Below, in pieces: positions 16,967 through 27,170 of a stretch of DNA of 64,000 nucleotides. Positions within the stretch are counted from its first letter, which is position 1. Each line of letters opens with the position of its first letter. A program made the position numbers and the translations under genes. The notes under the pieces were generated by a model that saw only the letters and a list, made by a program, of their open reading frames with translations, did no database searches and was not told where the DNA came from. The DNA lies in the NCBI GenBank assembly GCA_004102645.1, contig CP034928.1, positions 1,054,001-1,118,000 on the forward strand. The letters run 5' to 3'. The stretch comes from Candidatus Bipolaricaulis sibiricus. GTDB lineage: Bacteria; Bipolaricaulota; Bipolaricaulia; Bipolaricaulales; Bipolaricaulaceae.

Positions 16967-18403
16967 GTGACCACGGACAGACAGCCGATCCGCCTGCACA
17001 ACACGCTGACTCGGAAGCTCGAGGACCTCGTCGTTCCGGACCGCACGGTGCGGATGTACGTCTGCGGCCCGACCGTGTACGACCTCATCCACATCGGGAA
17101 CGCCCGGCCGATGATCGTGTTCGACGCCCTGCGCCGGTACCTCGAGTCACGCGGGTACACCGTGATCTACGTTCAGAACGTGACCGACATCGAGGACAAG
17201 ATCATCCGCCGGGCACAGGAGGAGGGGCGCACCGCCGACGAGGTCGCCGCCCACTACACCGAGGAGTATTTCCGCGACCTGGCCGCGCTGGGGGTGGCGC
17301 GGCCCACCCACTCCCCCCGGGCCACGGCCTACGTCCCGCAGATGATCGCGTTTGTGGAGAAGCTCGTCGCCTCCGGCCACGCCTACGTTGTGGACGGCGA
17401 CGTGTACTTTTCCGTGGAGAGCTTCCCCGAGTACGGCAAGCTTTCCGGGCGGGCCCGCGACGACCAGGAGGCCGGGGCACGGGTCGAGGTCGACGACAAG
17501 AAGCGCCACCCCGCCGACTTTGCCCTGTGGAAGAGGAGCAAGCCCGGCGAGCCCTCCTGGCCCTCCCCGTGGGGGGAGGGGCGGCCCGGCTGGCACACGG
17601 AGTGCGTGGTGATGTCCCGCGACCTCCTTGGGGAGACGGTGGACATCCACGCCGGGGGGAGCGACCTCATCTTCCCCCACCACGAGAACGAGCTGGCCCA
17701 AGCCGAGGCCGCGACCGGGAAGCCCTTCGTCCGCATTTGGCTCCACAACGGGCTTCTCACCGTGCGCGGCGAGCGGATGGGCAAGTCTGTGGGGAACTTT
17801 GAGTACGCCCGCGACGTTGTGGCCAAGCACGGCGGCGAGGCGGTGCGCTACTTCTACCTCTCCCGCGACTGGCGCAAACCCCTCGACTTCTCCGACGACG
17901 CCGTGGCCGAGGCGGGGCGAGCCGTGAACCGGGTGTACGACTTCCTGTGGGGAGCGGAGGCCCTCCCCGTGGAGGCCCCGACGGAACCGAGCCCCGAGCT
18001 TCAGGAGCTCGAGGCGAGGTTCCACGGCGTGCTCGAGGAGGATTTCACCACCCCCGGGGCGCTGGGCGTGCTCCAGGAGATCGTGGGGGTGGGGCACGGG
18101 CGCCGCCAGGCCGGGGACCTTGGGGGGGCGAAGGCTGCGGCGGCCCTTATCCGGCGGCTGGGGGGGAGCCTGGGGCTGTTCCAGGCCCCTCGACCGGCCA
18201 CGAGCGCTCTTGCCGATGACCTGATTCAGCTCCTTGTCGAGCTGCGCGCCGAGTTGCGGGCGGCCAAGCAGTTCGCCCTCGCTGACCGGGTGCGGGAGAG
18301 GCTTTTCGCGCTCGGGGTCGAGCTCCGCGACGGGCCCGAGGGCACCCGCTGGGCCCTTCGCCCCCCGTCTCCCGAGCCGGGCGCGCGGGCCGGGGAGGGC
18401 TGA
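16967..18403 (+). CDS. cysS: Cysteinyl-tRNA synthetase
   Basis: 478-residue class I synthetase. The HIGH-type motif is HIGNAR, the zinc-site cysteine is in MYVCGPTVYD, the zinc-ligand region GWHTECV and HAGGSDLIFPHHENE are present, and KMSKS appears as RMGKSVGN. The C-terminal helical domain ends in a short Pro/Gly-rich tail. The frame is open for over 500 codons upstream, but homology starts at GTG 16967, immediately after a TACGAT -10 box. It is the last core gene before the defence island. Confidence 0.94.
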   Translation: MTTDRQPIRLHNTLTRKLEDLVVPDRTVRMYVCGPTVYDLIHIGNARPMIVFDALRRYLESRGYTVIYVQNVTDIEDKIIRRAQEEGRTADEVAAHYTEEYFRDLAALGVARPTHSPRATAYVPQMIAFVEKLVASGHAYVVDGDVYFSVESFPEYGKLSGRARDDQEAGARVEVDDKKRHPADFALWKRSKPGEPSWPSPWGEGRPGWHTECVVMSRDLLGETVDIHAGGSDLIFPHHENELAQAEAATGKPFVRIWLHNGLLTVRGERMGKSVGNFEYARDVVAKHGGEAVRYFYLSRDWRKPLDFSDDAVAEAGRAVNRVYDFLWGAEALPVEAPTEPSPELQELEARFHGVLEEDFTTPGALGVLQEIVGVGHGRRQAGDLGGAKAAAALIRRLGGSLGLFQAPRPATSALADDLIQLLVELRAELRAAKQFALADRVRERLFALGVELRDGPEGTRWALRPPSPEPGARAGEG

Positions 18404-18480
18404 TCGAGAGCGCCGGCGTTCGCCGGTAGGCGGGTGTTGTCCGATCTGGGCCCGATCGCTACCATCCTCGGCGTGGGACC

Positions 18481-18951
18481 ATGCCCAGGGCGAGGAAGGG
18501 GGGAGGGCGGACGAACCCCACCGGCGGGGACCTAGGCTTCGGGGCCGAGCTGTGGCGCATGGCCGATGCGCTGCGCGGGTCGATGGACGCCGCCGACTAC
18601 AAGCACGTGGTGCTCGGCCTGATTTTCCTCAAGTACATCTCCGACGCCTTCGAGGAGCAGCATGCCAGGCTCGTCGCCGAGCAGACAGAGGGCGCCGACC
18701 CCGAGGACCCCGATGAATACCGCGCCCATGCCACTGGCAACGGCAACGGTGGCCGTGCCCGCGCCGACATTTGGATCTACGGCCAGGAGTCAAACTACGC
18801 TACCTGGCGGCTTGCCAAGATGAACCTGGCCACCCGCGGGAGCGACGGGCGGGTCGAGCAGCCTGTTGTGTGCCGTGTCGCTCCGCGTCATGGCACGAAG
18901 TGCATCGCTCAAGAAGAATGGAAAGGAGGATGGAACCATGCCTATTCCTGA
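18481..18951 (+). pseudogene. hsdM: hsdM remnant 1 (type I DNA methylase, internally deleted)
   Basis: The open frame encodes the HsdM N-terminal helical domain (FGAELWRMADALRGSMDAADYK, then LIFLKYISDAFEE) and then jumps, at about residue 82, to a segment normally found some 150 residues later (RARADIWIYGQESNYATW, then RLAKMNLATRG). The deleted part would contain SAM-binding motif I. After residue ~120 the sequence leaves the HsdM pattern. The next recognisable HsdM piece, with the NPPF-type catalytic motif, lies beyond the mrr gene at 19854-20003. The gene cannot make an active methylase. No hsdS or hsdR is left. Confidence 0.85.
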
Positions 18952-19846
18952 TTATCAGTCACTGATGCTGCCCTTACTCAGGCGCCTCGGAGACGGCGCG
19001 GAGCAAAACATACGCGATTTGATTACCCAGCTGGCTGAGGAATTCGCTCTCACCGACGCCGAACGCAAGGAGCTTTTGCCGAGTGGCCAGCAACCTGTCT
19101 TCGACAACCGCGTGGGCTGGGCGAGAACCTACATGAAAAAAGCCGGCCTGCTGGAAAGTTCTCGCCGGGGCTGGGTACGCATTAGCCAGCGAGGGCTCAA
19201 CGTGCTCAAGGAGCAACCCGAGCGTATCGACGATCACTTCCTCGAACGCTTCGAGGAGTTCCGCGCCTTCCGCGCGCTGAGAAAAACTACTGCACCGACA
19301 GATCAGGCTTTAGCAACAGGCGACGAGCCATCGCCAGAAGAGTCGCTTGCACGGGCGTACGAGACCCTTAAGCAAGGTGTGTTGGACGAGCTCTTGGAGC
19401 GGGTGAGTCAGGTCTCGTTCGAGTTTTTCGAACGCCTGGTCGTAGAGTTGCTGGTGCGCATGGGTTACGGCGGTTCATTTCAGGAAGCCGCCCGTGCCGT
19501 GGGGCGCAGTGGCGACGAAGGAATCGACGGCATCATCAAGGAGGACCGACTTGGGCTCGATGTCGTCTACATTCAGGCCAAGCGTTGGACAAACCTCGTC
19601 AGTAGACCAGAAATCCAAAAGTTTGCTGGTGCACTTCAGGGTCATCGCGCCCGCAAAGGCGTGTTCATTACCACCTCCAGCTTCAGCAAGGAAGCTTGGG
19701 AGTACGTCGAGAAAATCGACAGCAAGATCGTGCTCATTGACGGTGAGCAGCTTGCGAACCTCATGTTTGAGAACGGCGTGGGTGTATCTCCCGTTGGAAC
19801 CTACTCGGTCAAGAAGGTGGATAACGATTTCTTCCTCGAGGAGTGA
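18938..19846 (+). CDS. mrr: Mrr-type restriction endonuclease
   Basis: 302 residues. The N-terminal winged-helix Mrr_N domain (residues 1-100: [43 protein letters not shown]) is followed by a PD-(D/E)XK nuclease domain (about 150-280) with Asp197 in DEGIDG and Gln213-Ala-Lys215 as the QxK form. Mrr enzymes cut DNA carrying methylated or otherwise modified bases. The start is fixed by AAAGGAGG (18922-18929) 9 nt upstream. The gene sits between two remnants of hsdM and shows AT-richer stretches than flanking core genes, suggesting transfer. It may police foreign methylation patterns, complementing the DUF1156 methylase downstream. Confidence 0.92.
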   Translation: MPIPDYQSLMLPLLRRLGDGAEQNIRDLITQLAEEFALTDAERKELLPSGQQPVFDNRVGWARTYMKKAGLLESSRRGWVRISQRGLNVLKEQPERIDDHFLERFEEFRAFRALRKTTAPTDQALATGDEPSPEESLARAYETLKQGVLDELLERVSQVSFEFFERLVVELLVRMGYGGSFQEAARAVGRSGDEGIDGIIKEDRLGLDVVYIQAKRWTNLVSRPEIQKFAGALQGHRARKGVFITTSSFSKEAWEYVEKIDSKIVLIDGEQLANLMFENGVGVSPVGTYSVKKVDNDFFLEE

Positions 19847-19853
19847 ACAGTCC

Positions 19854-20003
19854 ATGACCCCCGGCACCATCTCCGCCAAACCGCCCTTCAACGTCTCTGA
19901 CTGGGGCGGCGAGCGGTTGCGCGACGACAAGCGCTGGCAGTACGGCGTGCCGATCCGGCGTGCGGGGGGCACAGATTGCGGATGGGGATGGCCTCATGAG
20001 TGA
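19854..20003 (+). pseudogene. hsdM: hsdM remnant 2 (catalytic-motif fragment)
   Basis: A 49-residue open frame whose residues 7-33 ([18 protein letters not shown], then KRWQYGVP) match the methylase motif IV region of HsdM (usually ANPPFNxSDWGGE). The Asn of NPPF is Lys here, which would abolish catalysis. The frame ends within 16 codons and overlaps the start of the helicase gene by 8 nt. Together with remnant 1 it shows one hsdM gene broken around the mrr gene. Confidence 0.8.
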
Positions 20004-23000
20004 GAAGCAGATCCTCCACCAAGGACAGATTCTCACTGGCTCGCTCTTTAATGAGCCGATGCGCGTGGAGACGGTACATGACAACGGGAACGGAACGTGG
20101 GTTCTCGGTCTCGTGGGTACTCAGAGCGAGCGATTCCGCAAGGTGACGTTATCTGGCCAGGACCTTGCTGGCCTCACCATCCTTGATGCGGGTTTCAGCT
20201 ACGACGGAGACGGACGCCTCCTTCGCCTGGGCCTTCAGGCGTATTCGCTTGGCATCGCCTGGGAGTTCGACCCTTACTTCGGCCTCTCCATCTCACGTGT
20301 TGACCCGTTGCCCCACCAGCTTGAGGCCGTCTACGACTACATCTTGAAGCTGCCCCGAGTCCACTTTCTCCTCGCCGACGACGCCGGAGCCGGCAAGACC
20401 ATCATGGCCGGGTTGCTGATCCGAGAGCTTCAATTGCGCGGTCTGGCAGAGCGGATTCTTGTGGCCTGCCCGGCGAACCTCTCCTTCCAGTGGCAGCGCG
20501 AACTCAAGGAGAAGTTCGACGAGAAGTTCCTTGTCCTCAAGGGCGACGACATCCGCGACCAGTTTGGTGTCAACCAATGGCTGGAGCAGAAGAAGGTCAT
20601 CACATCCCTGGACCTCGCCAAGCGGACCGAGATCCTGCCCGGCTTGAGGCAGGTTCACTGGGACCTGGCCATCGTGGACGAGGCGCATCGCATGTCGGCC
20701 GCCGACGAGAGCCACAAGAGCCTGCGGTACAAGCTGGGCGAGCTGCTGCGCGACACGTCGGATCACCTGCTCCTCCTTACGGCCACGCCGCACAAGGGCG
20801 ATCCGGAAAACTTTAGCCTGTTCCTCCAGCTTCTAGATGCGGACGCCTATGCGGACGTCCGCTCCATCCGCGAGGCGATGGACCGCCGCCGCGCGCCGTT
20901 CTATCTCCGCCGCACCAAAGAGGCCATGGTCTACTTCCCTGAGCGCAGGCCCGATGGCACCTGGGTGGCGGAGAAGATTTTCACCAAGCGCATCCCGCAC
21001 ACCGTGGAATTCCAGATCGACGGACCCGAGTTCGACCTCTACCGCGACATCACGCGATTCGTGAAACAGCAGAGCACGAAGGCTGCGGCCCAAGGCGACG
21101 ATCCCCGTGCGCGTGCTGTGGGCTTCCTGATGTCCCTCTACCAGCGCCGGCTGGCCTCCAGCACCTATTCGATGCGCCACAGCCTTGAGAATCGCGCTCG
21201 GAGGCTCGAAGGGGGCCTGAAGAAGGCTCAGGAACTCGTCAGACTTGTTCCACCCGACCTTCCCGACCCGGAAGAGATCGAGGAGATGGAGGAGAGTGAG
21301 CGCGAGCGTCTGGAAGAGATGCTCGAAGCCATCACGCTCGCCGGCAACGCCGAGCAGGTGCGCGAGGAGATTGTCGAACTCCGTCAACTTGCCGAACAGG
21401 CACAAGCCGTCGAAAGCACCGACTCGGAGGCCAAGCTGTCGAAGCTCAAGGACCTGCTCCACAGGGAGGGTTTCTTCGACCACCCGGACAAGCGCCTGCT
21501 GATCTTCACCGAGTTCAAGGACACGCTCGACTACCTCGTCGCGAAACTCAAAGGCTGGGGATTCCGCGTCGGCTGCATCCACGGCGGGATGAAGTCCGGC
21601 TCCCGCGACGAGCCGGGCACGCGCCTGCATTCCGAGCAGCAGTTCCGCGAGGGCGCAATTCAAATCCTCTTAGCCACAGAGGCGGCAGGTGAGGGTATCA
21701 ATCTCCAGGTCTGCAATGTCCTTTTCAACTACGACATCCCGTGGAACCCGAACCGCCTTGAACAGCGCATGGGCCGCATCCACCGCTACGGCCAGCGCAA
21801 GGACTGCCTGATCTTCAACTTCGTGGCCACGAACACCATCGAGGGCCGCGTGCTCCAGCGGCTGCTGGAGAAGCTCCAGGAAATCCGCAATGCGCTCGAC
21901 GACGATGCGGTCTTCAACGTCGTCGGTGAAATCCTGCCGGCGGCCCACGTGGAGCGCATTCTGCGGGACTACTACGCAGGGAAGCTGGGCGACGCCGACC
22001 TCGAGGAGCGCCTGCTTCAGAACGTTGACGAGGGACGCTTCCGCGCCATCTGCCAGAACGCTCTCGAGGGCCTAGCCACTAAGAGACTCAACTTGGAGAT
22101 GCTCATCGAGCGCCGGGCGCGGGCCCAGGAACGTCGTGTCGTGCCGGAAACGGTCGCGCGTTTCCTCTGCGAGGCCGCCGAGTATGTTCCGCTCAAGCTC
22201 AAGGTCGTCGAGACCATGCCTCACACCTTCGAGCCCGCTCGGACGCCGTCGGTGCTTCAGCGGTATGAGCGCGACTCGGACTGGAAGCTTCCGCCCCTGG
22301 CGGCAAAGTACCCGCGCTGCTCGACCGACCGCGATACCGCCGAAAAAAACAACCTCGAATGGGTCACGCCCGGCCATCCACTTTTCGAAGCTATCCGCAG
22401 ACACACCTGCTCCCAGGCCACTGAAGCCTTCAGCAAGGGAGCCTGCTTTCACTCTCTGCAGCACGAGGCGCCTGCGCGGATTGATTTTTATCGCGCCCGG
22501 GTAGTGGACGGCCTGGGGCATGTGGTCCGCGAGCGGCTCTTCGCGGTGGAACTCACCGGCAACGGCGACCCGTGCCTGCGCGAGCCGAACGCACTCAATA
22601 ACTTCATGCCTGCCCATGCGCCTGGGGAACTGCCACCGGTCGCGTTGCTGCCCGAGGCGTCGGCGTGGTTGCATGAGAACGCCCTCCAGCCCTTTCTGGA
22701 GGAGACTCGCAAGGAACGCCTGGCCGAGGTCGCGCGGATCGCCGAGCACGTGGAACTGTCACTCACCGAACTGCTTCAGCGGGCGGACGAAGAGATCGGC
22801 AAGGCCAACGAGGACAAGGAGAAGGGCGTGGCCGGTGCGGACGGCCGACTGGCCCAGGCCGAGAACCGCCACGCCGAACTTTTGGCCCGGCGCGAGCGCC
22901 GCCGCAAGGAACTCCAGCAGCAGCGCTCGCTGACGCTCCAAGCCGTCGAGCGCATCGCCAGCGTCCTTGTCCTGCCGCATCCCGACCGCCAGTCGCCGGA

Positions 23001-23442
23001 ATTGCAGCGACTCCAGCCCAGTGCCGAGACCGAGGCCGCGGCCATGCGGGTAGTCATCGAATACGAGAAGGCCCAGGGACGCCAGGTCTATGATGTCCAC
23101 GACAGGAATCTTGGTTACGATTTGACGAGCCTGGACATCAACTCCGGCGAACTGCGCCTGATCGAGGTCAAGGGCTTGGCCGACGCGACGGGGACGATCC
23201 TGCTGACGCCGAACGAGCGCCGCGTGGCCGAAGACCGACGCGACTGCTACTGGCTCTACGTCGTCACCGGCTGCGCCACCAAGCCCGTGATGCAGGAACC
23301 CATCCGCGACCCCGCCCGCTTCCCGTGGCACGAGGTTTCCAAGGTGGCGCACTACTGGCTGGAAGTGAACGCCATGACGCAGCCAATGCAGGTGCGGGAA
23401 GATTCGCCCCCGTATGGATCGTCACCCAGGGAGGCCCGATAG
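19996..23442 (+). CDS. SNF2-family helicase with C-terminal DUF3883 domain
   Basis: 1148 residues. Helicase lobe 1 has DDAGAGKT (Lys134), DEAH (Asp228) and [10 protein letters not shown]; lobe 2 has [14 protein letters not shown] and the [10 protein letters not shown] motif VI. SNF2-type enzymes move along double-stranded DNA without unwinding it. A coiled region (about 930-1000) leads to a C-terminal DUF3883 domain, GYDLTSLD followed by LIEVKG (Glu1057, Lys1059), which resembles a PD-(D/E)XK nuclease core. ATG 19996 (MSEKQILHQ) was chosen over an upstream in-frame ATG because family similarity begins here. It overlaps hsdM remnant 2 and ends 2 nt before rmuC. It is similar in type to the SNF2 helicase DrmD of class 1 DISARM. 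Confidence 0.9.
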   Translation: MSEKQILHQGQILTGSLFNEPMRVETVHDNGNGTWVLGLVGTQSERFRKVTLSGQDLAGLTILDAGFSYDGDGRLLRLGLQAYSLGIAWEFDPYFGLSISRVDPLPHQLEAVYDYILKLPRVHFLLADDAGAGKTIMAGLLIRELQLRGLAERILVACPANLSFQWQRELKEKFDEKFLVLKGDDIRDQFGVNQWLEQKKVITSLDLAKRTEILPGLRQVHWDLAIVDEAHRMSAADESHKSLRYKLGELLRDTSDHLLLLTATPHKGDPENFSLFLQLLDADAYADVRSIREAMDRRRAPFYLRRTKEAMVYFPERRPDGTWVAEKIFTKRIPHTVEFQIDGPEFDLYRDITRFVKQQSTKAAAQGDDPRARAVGFLMSLYQRRLASSTYSMRHSLENRARRLEGGLKKAQELVRLVPPDLPDPEEIEEMEESERERLEEMLEAITLAGNAEQVREEIVELRQLAEQAQAVESTDSEAKLSKLKDLLHREGFFDHPDKRLLIFTEFKDTLDYLVAKLKGWGFRVGCIHGGMKSGSRDEPGTRLHSEQQFREGAIQILLATEAAGEGINLQVCNVLFNYDIPWNPNRLEQRMGRIHRYGQRKDCLIFNFVATNTIEGRVLQRLLEKLQEIRNALDDDAVFNVVGEILPAAHVERILRDYYAGKLGDADLEERLLQNVDEGRFRAICQNALEGLATKRLNLEMLIERRARAQERRVVPETVARFLCEAAEYVPLKLKVVETMPHTFEPARTPSVLQRYERDSDWKLPPLAAKYPRCSTDRDTAEKNNLEWVTPGHPLFEAIRRHTCSQATEAFSKGACFHSLQHEAPARIDFYRARVVDGLGHVVRERLFAVELTGNGDPCLREPNALNNFMPAHAPGELPPVALLPEASAWLHENALQPFLEETRKERLAEVARIAEHVELSLTELLQRADEEIGKANEDKEKGVAGADGRLAQAENRHAELLARRERRRKELQQQRSLTLQAVERIASVLVLPHPDRQSPELQRLQPSAETEAAAMRVVIEYEKAQGRQVYDVHDRNLGYDLTSLDINSGELRLIEVKGLADATGTILLTPNERRVAEDRRDCYWLYVVTGCATKPVMQEPIRDPARFPWHEVSKVAHYWLEVNAMTQPMQVREDSPPYGSSPREAR

Positions 23443-23444
23443 AG

Positions 23445-24860
23445 ATGGAATACGCCCTTTGTGTCCTGGCTGGTTTGCTCGTAGGTGGCCTTGTGGCTTG
23501 GCTGCTCGCATCCATTCGTGTCACGAAGTCCCTTGCCACAAGGATAGAGGACTCTGATCGCCGGGCCAATACGGCCGAAGGTCGGGCGTCCGCGCTGGAC
23601 GGGACGCTTGCGGAATTGCGCTCACAGAACCAGAAGGTCTCCGAGGACCTTGCGAAGGTCAGGGAGCAACTGGCCAGTGAGAACAGCACCAGGGTGAAGG
23701 CTGAAACCCAACTGGCGGAAACCGTACAGCGACTCGAAGAAGAGAAGAGCCTGCTTGCTGAAGCCAAGTCCACACTCACGGACACCTTCAAGGCCCTGGC
23801 CGGCGACACCCTCAGCAGCAGCACGACCGCATTTCTGCAACTGGCCAAGGAAACGCTGGACAAGGTGCTGACGGACGCACGTGGAGATCTTGGGAAGCGC
23901 CAGGAGGCAATTCAAGGCCTGGTCAAACCCCTCGCGGAGTCGCTGGCAAAGTTCGAGGAGCATGTCCGCACGATTGAGAAGGACAGGCAGGAGGCATATT
24001 CGGGGCTCACCGAGCACCTGAAGCTCCTAGCCACGAGTCACCAGCAGTTGCAGAAGGAGACTGCGAATCTGGTCACGGCTCTCCGCAAGCCGCAGGTGCG
24101 CGGCCGCTGGGGTGAGATGACCTTGCGCCGGGTCGCGGAGCTGGCGGGGATGTCCGAGCACTGCGATTTTGCCGAACAGGTGAGCGCCAACACCGAGGAC
24201 GGCCGACTGCGCCCCGACCTCGTCGTGCGGTTGCCCGCAGGGCGCGAAATCGTGGTTGACGCCAAGGTCTCTCTGGAAGCATACCTCGATGCCATCGCGG
24301 CGGAGTCGGAAGAAGACCGCAAGGCGGCCCTGGCGAGGCATGCCGCCCAGGTGCGGAATCACATGAACACCCTGGCCGACAAGCGATACTGGCGGCAGTC
24401 CACGAGAACACCAGAGTTTGTCGTGATGTTCATTCCCGGCGAGTCATTCTTCGGCGCGGCGGTGGATGCGGACCACAGCCTCATCGAGGACGGACTGAAG
24501 CAGTGCGTAGTCCTGGCGACCCCGACAACGCTCATCGCCCTGCTTCGCGCCGTGGCCTACGGATGGCGACAGGAACAGATCGCGAAGAACGCCCAGGAAA
24601 TCAGCGACCTCGGCAAACAGCTCTACGAGCGGATGAGAACCATGGCCGAGCACGTCGGTGACATCGGAAAGGGCTTGGAGAAGGCCAACGCCGCCTACAA
24701 CAGCGCCGTCGGTTCCATGGAAGCCCGAGTCCTGCCCGCGGCCCGCAAGTTCAGGGACCTGGGGGCCGCAACCGGCAGCGAGATACCTCCTCTGTCACCT
24801 GTCGAGACCTCGCCTCGTGCGCTCGCCGCGCCAGAGGCGAAGGAGGATGACCATGCTTGA
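23445..24860 (+). CDS. rmuC: RmuC-family DNA recombination protein
   Basis: 471 residues: an N-terminal membrane helix (residues 3-22), a long coiled coil (about 30-120), and the RmuC domain (about 215-430) with [28 protein letters not shown] and [13 protein letters not shown]. RmuC proteins have a predicted PD-(D/E)XK nuclease fold and limit DNA inversions in E. coli; their biochemical activity is poorly known. Here the gene is placed 2 nt after the helicase and overlaps the next ATPase gene by 8 nt, so it is an integral member of the island operon rather than a housekeeping neighbour. Confidence 0.9.
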   Translation: MEYALCVLAGLLVGGLVAWLLASIRVTKSLATRIEDSDRRANTAEGRASALDGTLAELRSQNQKVSEDLAKVREQLASENSTRVKAETQLAETVQRLEEEKSLLAEAKSTLTDTFKALAGDTLSSSTTAFLQLAKETLDKVLTDARGDLGKRQEAIQGLVKPLAESLAKFEEHVRTIEKDRQEAYSGLTEHLKLLATSHQQLQKETANLVTALRKPQVRGRWGEMTLRRVAELAGMSEHCDFAEQVSANTEDGRLRPDLVVRLPAGREIVVDAKVSLEAYLDAIAAESEEDRKAALARHAAQVRNHMNTLADKRYWRQSTRTPEFVVMFIPGESFFGAAVDADHSLIEDGLKQCVVLATPTTLIALLRAVAYGWRQEQIAKNAQEISDLGKQLYERMRTMAEHVGDIGKGLEKANAAYNSAVGSMEARVLPAARKFRDLGAATGSEIPPLSPVETSPRALAAPEAKEDDHA

Positions 24861-27138
24861 GAAGACCGTCCAAATCAAGAGCATCGGTCGCTTTCGGGAC
24901 TACGCCGCCAGCGGGGACGTGACATTCCGTAAACTAACGCTCGTCTATGCAGAAAACGGTCGCGGCAAGACCACCCTCTGCGCGATACTCCGTTCCCTGC
25001 AAAGCGGCCAGCCGGAGTTCATCGCGGAGCGGAAGACTCTGGGGGCCGCTGACGCACCGTTTGTCCACATCCGGCTCAACAGCGCCGACTATCAGTTCAC
25101 CAACGGTGCGTGGACCGTAACGCATCCCGACATCCTCATCTTCGACCCGGTGTTCGTGAACGACAACGTTTACTCGGGGGACTACGTCGAGCACGAGCAC
25201 AAGAAGAACCTATACCGGGTCATCGTCGGGGCTCAGGGCGTCCAGCTCGCCGAGCAGATTGAAGAACTGGACGGCCAGATGCGAGATGCAAGCGCCGATC
25301 TGCGGACCAAGAAGGATGCCGTCTCCAAGTACGTGCCGCCCGGCGTTGCGCTCGACGATTATCTGCAATGGCAGCCCCTTGCCGATGTCGACGCGCAGAT
25401 ACAGCAAAAGACAGAGGAATTGGACAGTCGCCAGCGTGCCGCTGCGAAGTCCGGCGAAATCCAGACCAGGGGACTGCTCGTCAAAGTCCAGCTTCCTTCC
25501 CTGTCGCCTGACTTAGCCACGGTCCTTGCGAAGCAACTGACGGATATCGTTGCTGATGCGGAGACGAAGGTCCGCCAACAGATTTCCCAACACCAGATGG
25601 GGCATCAGGGTGAACCTTGGCTGTCTCAGGGTTTGGCCTACGTCAAAAACAACCGGTGTCCCTTCTGCGGGCAAGGCGTGCAGGCGAACGACCTGATTGC
25701 GGCGTATCGTTCTCACTTCAGCGCTGCGTATGCGAACCTCAAGCAGGAGGTCGCCCAGTTGGGACAGCGGGTCAACGGCGCGATTGGCGAAACGGCTCTT
25801 GGCTCCGCCCAGCAGGCAATTGCGGGCAACGCTGCTCTTGCGGAGTTCTGGAGGCAGTTCACCCCAGTTGACCTGCCAGCCATCTCCTTCCCGGACATCC
25901 AGCAGAAGTACGCCACGCTCCGTGAGAAGTGTCTGACACTCGCCAGGAGAAAACAGGACAGCCCGACCAAAGCGGTCACGCCGGGTGCCGACTTTGCCGC
26001 CGCCCTTGCAGAAGTGGACGCCCTGCGAACGCTTGTCGCCTCGTACAACGCGGCCGTGGATGGCGCGAATGCCCGGGTCAACGAGCAGAAGGCCGCCGCG
26101 AGCTCGCCGAGCGATCTCCCGGCGCTCAGGAATGAATTGGCCCAACTGGAGGCCCGGAAGAAACGGTTCGAGCCAGAGGTGGCTGCGGCTTGCCAAGCTT
26201 ATCAGGACGCACTAACCGCCAAGGCAGGTCTGGAACGGAGGAAGGAAGCCGCCCGCCAGCAACTCGATCAGTATTGCGGTAACCTTCTCCACACCTACGA
26301 GCAGTCCATCAACGAGTACCTGGACCAATTCAATGCGGGGTTCCGCATCACGAACACGCGACATCTCTACACTGGCGGCACGCCGAGTTGTCATTACCAA
26401 ATCGAGATCAACAGCACTGCCCTGGACCTCGGGGATGCCCGAACCTCGGCGGGAACCCCGTGCTTCAAGACATCCCTGAGTTCCGGGGACCGCAGCGCCC
26501 TGGCCTTGGCCTTCTTCCTTGCCGTGCTCAAGCAGGACGCAGACATTGGCCAGAAAATCGTCGTGTTCGACGACCCATTCACCAGCATGGATTGTTTCCG
26601 CCGAACGTGGACGGAGCAGAGCATTCGGCGCGTCCTTCAGTCTGCCCAACAAGTCATCGTCTTCTCACATGAAGCCGCTTTCCTGAGAGGTATTCGCATG
26701 GGCGTGCCTGACGGGGAGGTCAAGGCCCTGCAGATGCGCCCAGCCGGGCAGGACAATACGGTCATCACCGAGTGGGACATGGATGCTGCCACGCGGAGCG
26801 CCTACGAGGCCCACTTCCGTGCCCTTCTCGCTTATCGCGATACAACGACTGGCGTGCCGCTCGATGTGGCCAAGGCAATACGTCCTTTTCTGGAAGAGTT
26901 GTACCGCGTTCGTTTCCCGGGCATCTTTTTGCCAGCGGATACCTTGGGAGATTTCATCGTCAAAGCGCGGCGGGCTGTACGCAACGGCACGCTTCAATTG
27001 GGCCAAACTGAACTGGACGAGTTGGCAGCCATCAATCAGTACGCCAGGCAATTCCAGCACGGTCAAAGCCCATCGATTTCGCCGACTGAGCTCCGCGGCT
27101 TCGTGAGGCGCGCACTGAAATTGGCTGGAGGGTGTTGA
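24853..27138 (+). CDS. AAA_13-type SMC-like ATPase with zinc-hook motif
   Basis: 761 residues. Walker A ENGRGKTT (Lys39), a signature motif near Ser543 ([16 protein letters not shown]), and Walker [12 protein letters not shown] (Asp573) define a Rad50/SMC-like head split by coiled coil. CPFCGQG at 269-275 is placed like a Rad50/RloC zinc hook. The C-terminal tail (about 660-761) contains Arg677-x3-Glu681 and a later FQHGQ, a layout seen in AAA_13 relatives of the PrrC and RloC anticodon nucleases, but the catalytic His spacing does not match what I know for either. RNA cleavage is therefore only possible. The start has GGAGGATGACC just upstream and overlaps rmuC. Confidence 0.8.
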   Translation: MLEKTVQIKSIGRFRDYAASGDVTFRKLTLVYAENGRGKTTLCAILRSLQSGQPEFIAERKTLGAADAPFVHIRLNSADYQFTNGAWTVTHPDILIFDPVFVNDNVYSGDYVEHEHKKNLYRVIVGAQGVQLAEQIEELDGQMRDASADLRTKKDAVSKYVPPGVALDDYLQWQPLADVDAQIQQKTEELDSRQRAAAKSGEIQTRGLLVKVQLPSLSPDLATVLAKQLTDIVADAETKVRQQISQHQMGHQGEPWLSQGLAYVKNNRCPFCGQGVQANDLIAAYRSHFSAAYANLKQEVAQLGQRVNGAIGETALGSAQQAIAGNAALAEFWRQFTPVDLPAISFPDIQQKYATLREKCLTLARRKQDSPTKAVTPGADFAAALAEVDALRTLVASYNAAVDGANARVNEQKAAASSPSDLPALRNELAQLEARKKRFEPEVAAACQAYQDALTAKAGLERRKEAARQQLDQYCGNLLHTYEQSINEYLDQFNAGFRITNTRHLYTGGTPSCHYQIEINSTALDLGDARTSAGTPCFKTSLSSGDRSALALAFFLAVLKQDADIGQKIVVFDDPFTSMDCFRRTWTEQSIRRVLQSAQQVIVFSHEAAFLRGIRMGVPDGEVKALQMRPAGQDNTVITEWDMDAATRSAYEAHFRALLAYRDTTTGVPLDVAKAIRPFLEELYRVRFPGIFLPADTLGDFIVKARRAVRNGTLQLGQTELDELAAINQYARQFQHGQSPSISPTELRGFVRRALKLAGGC

Positions 27139-27170
27139 CACTTGACAAACAACAAGACGAGGATAGCCGA

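Noticed and set aside
24853-27138. Naming the AAA_13 protein RloC or PrrC
   Set aside because: The zinc-hook and Arg-x3-Glu fit, but the His spacing and the rest of the anticodon-nuclease motif do not, so only the ATPase class is claimed.
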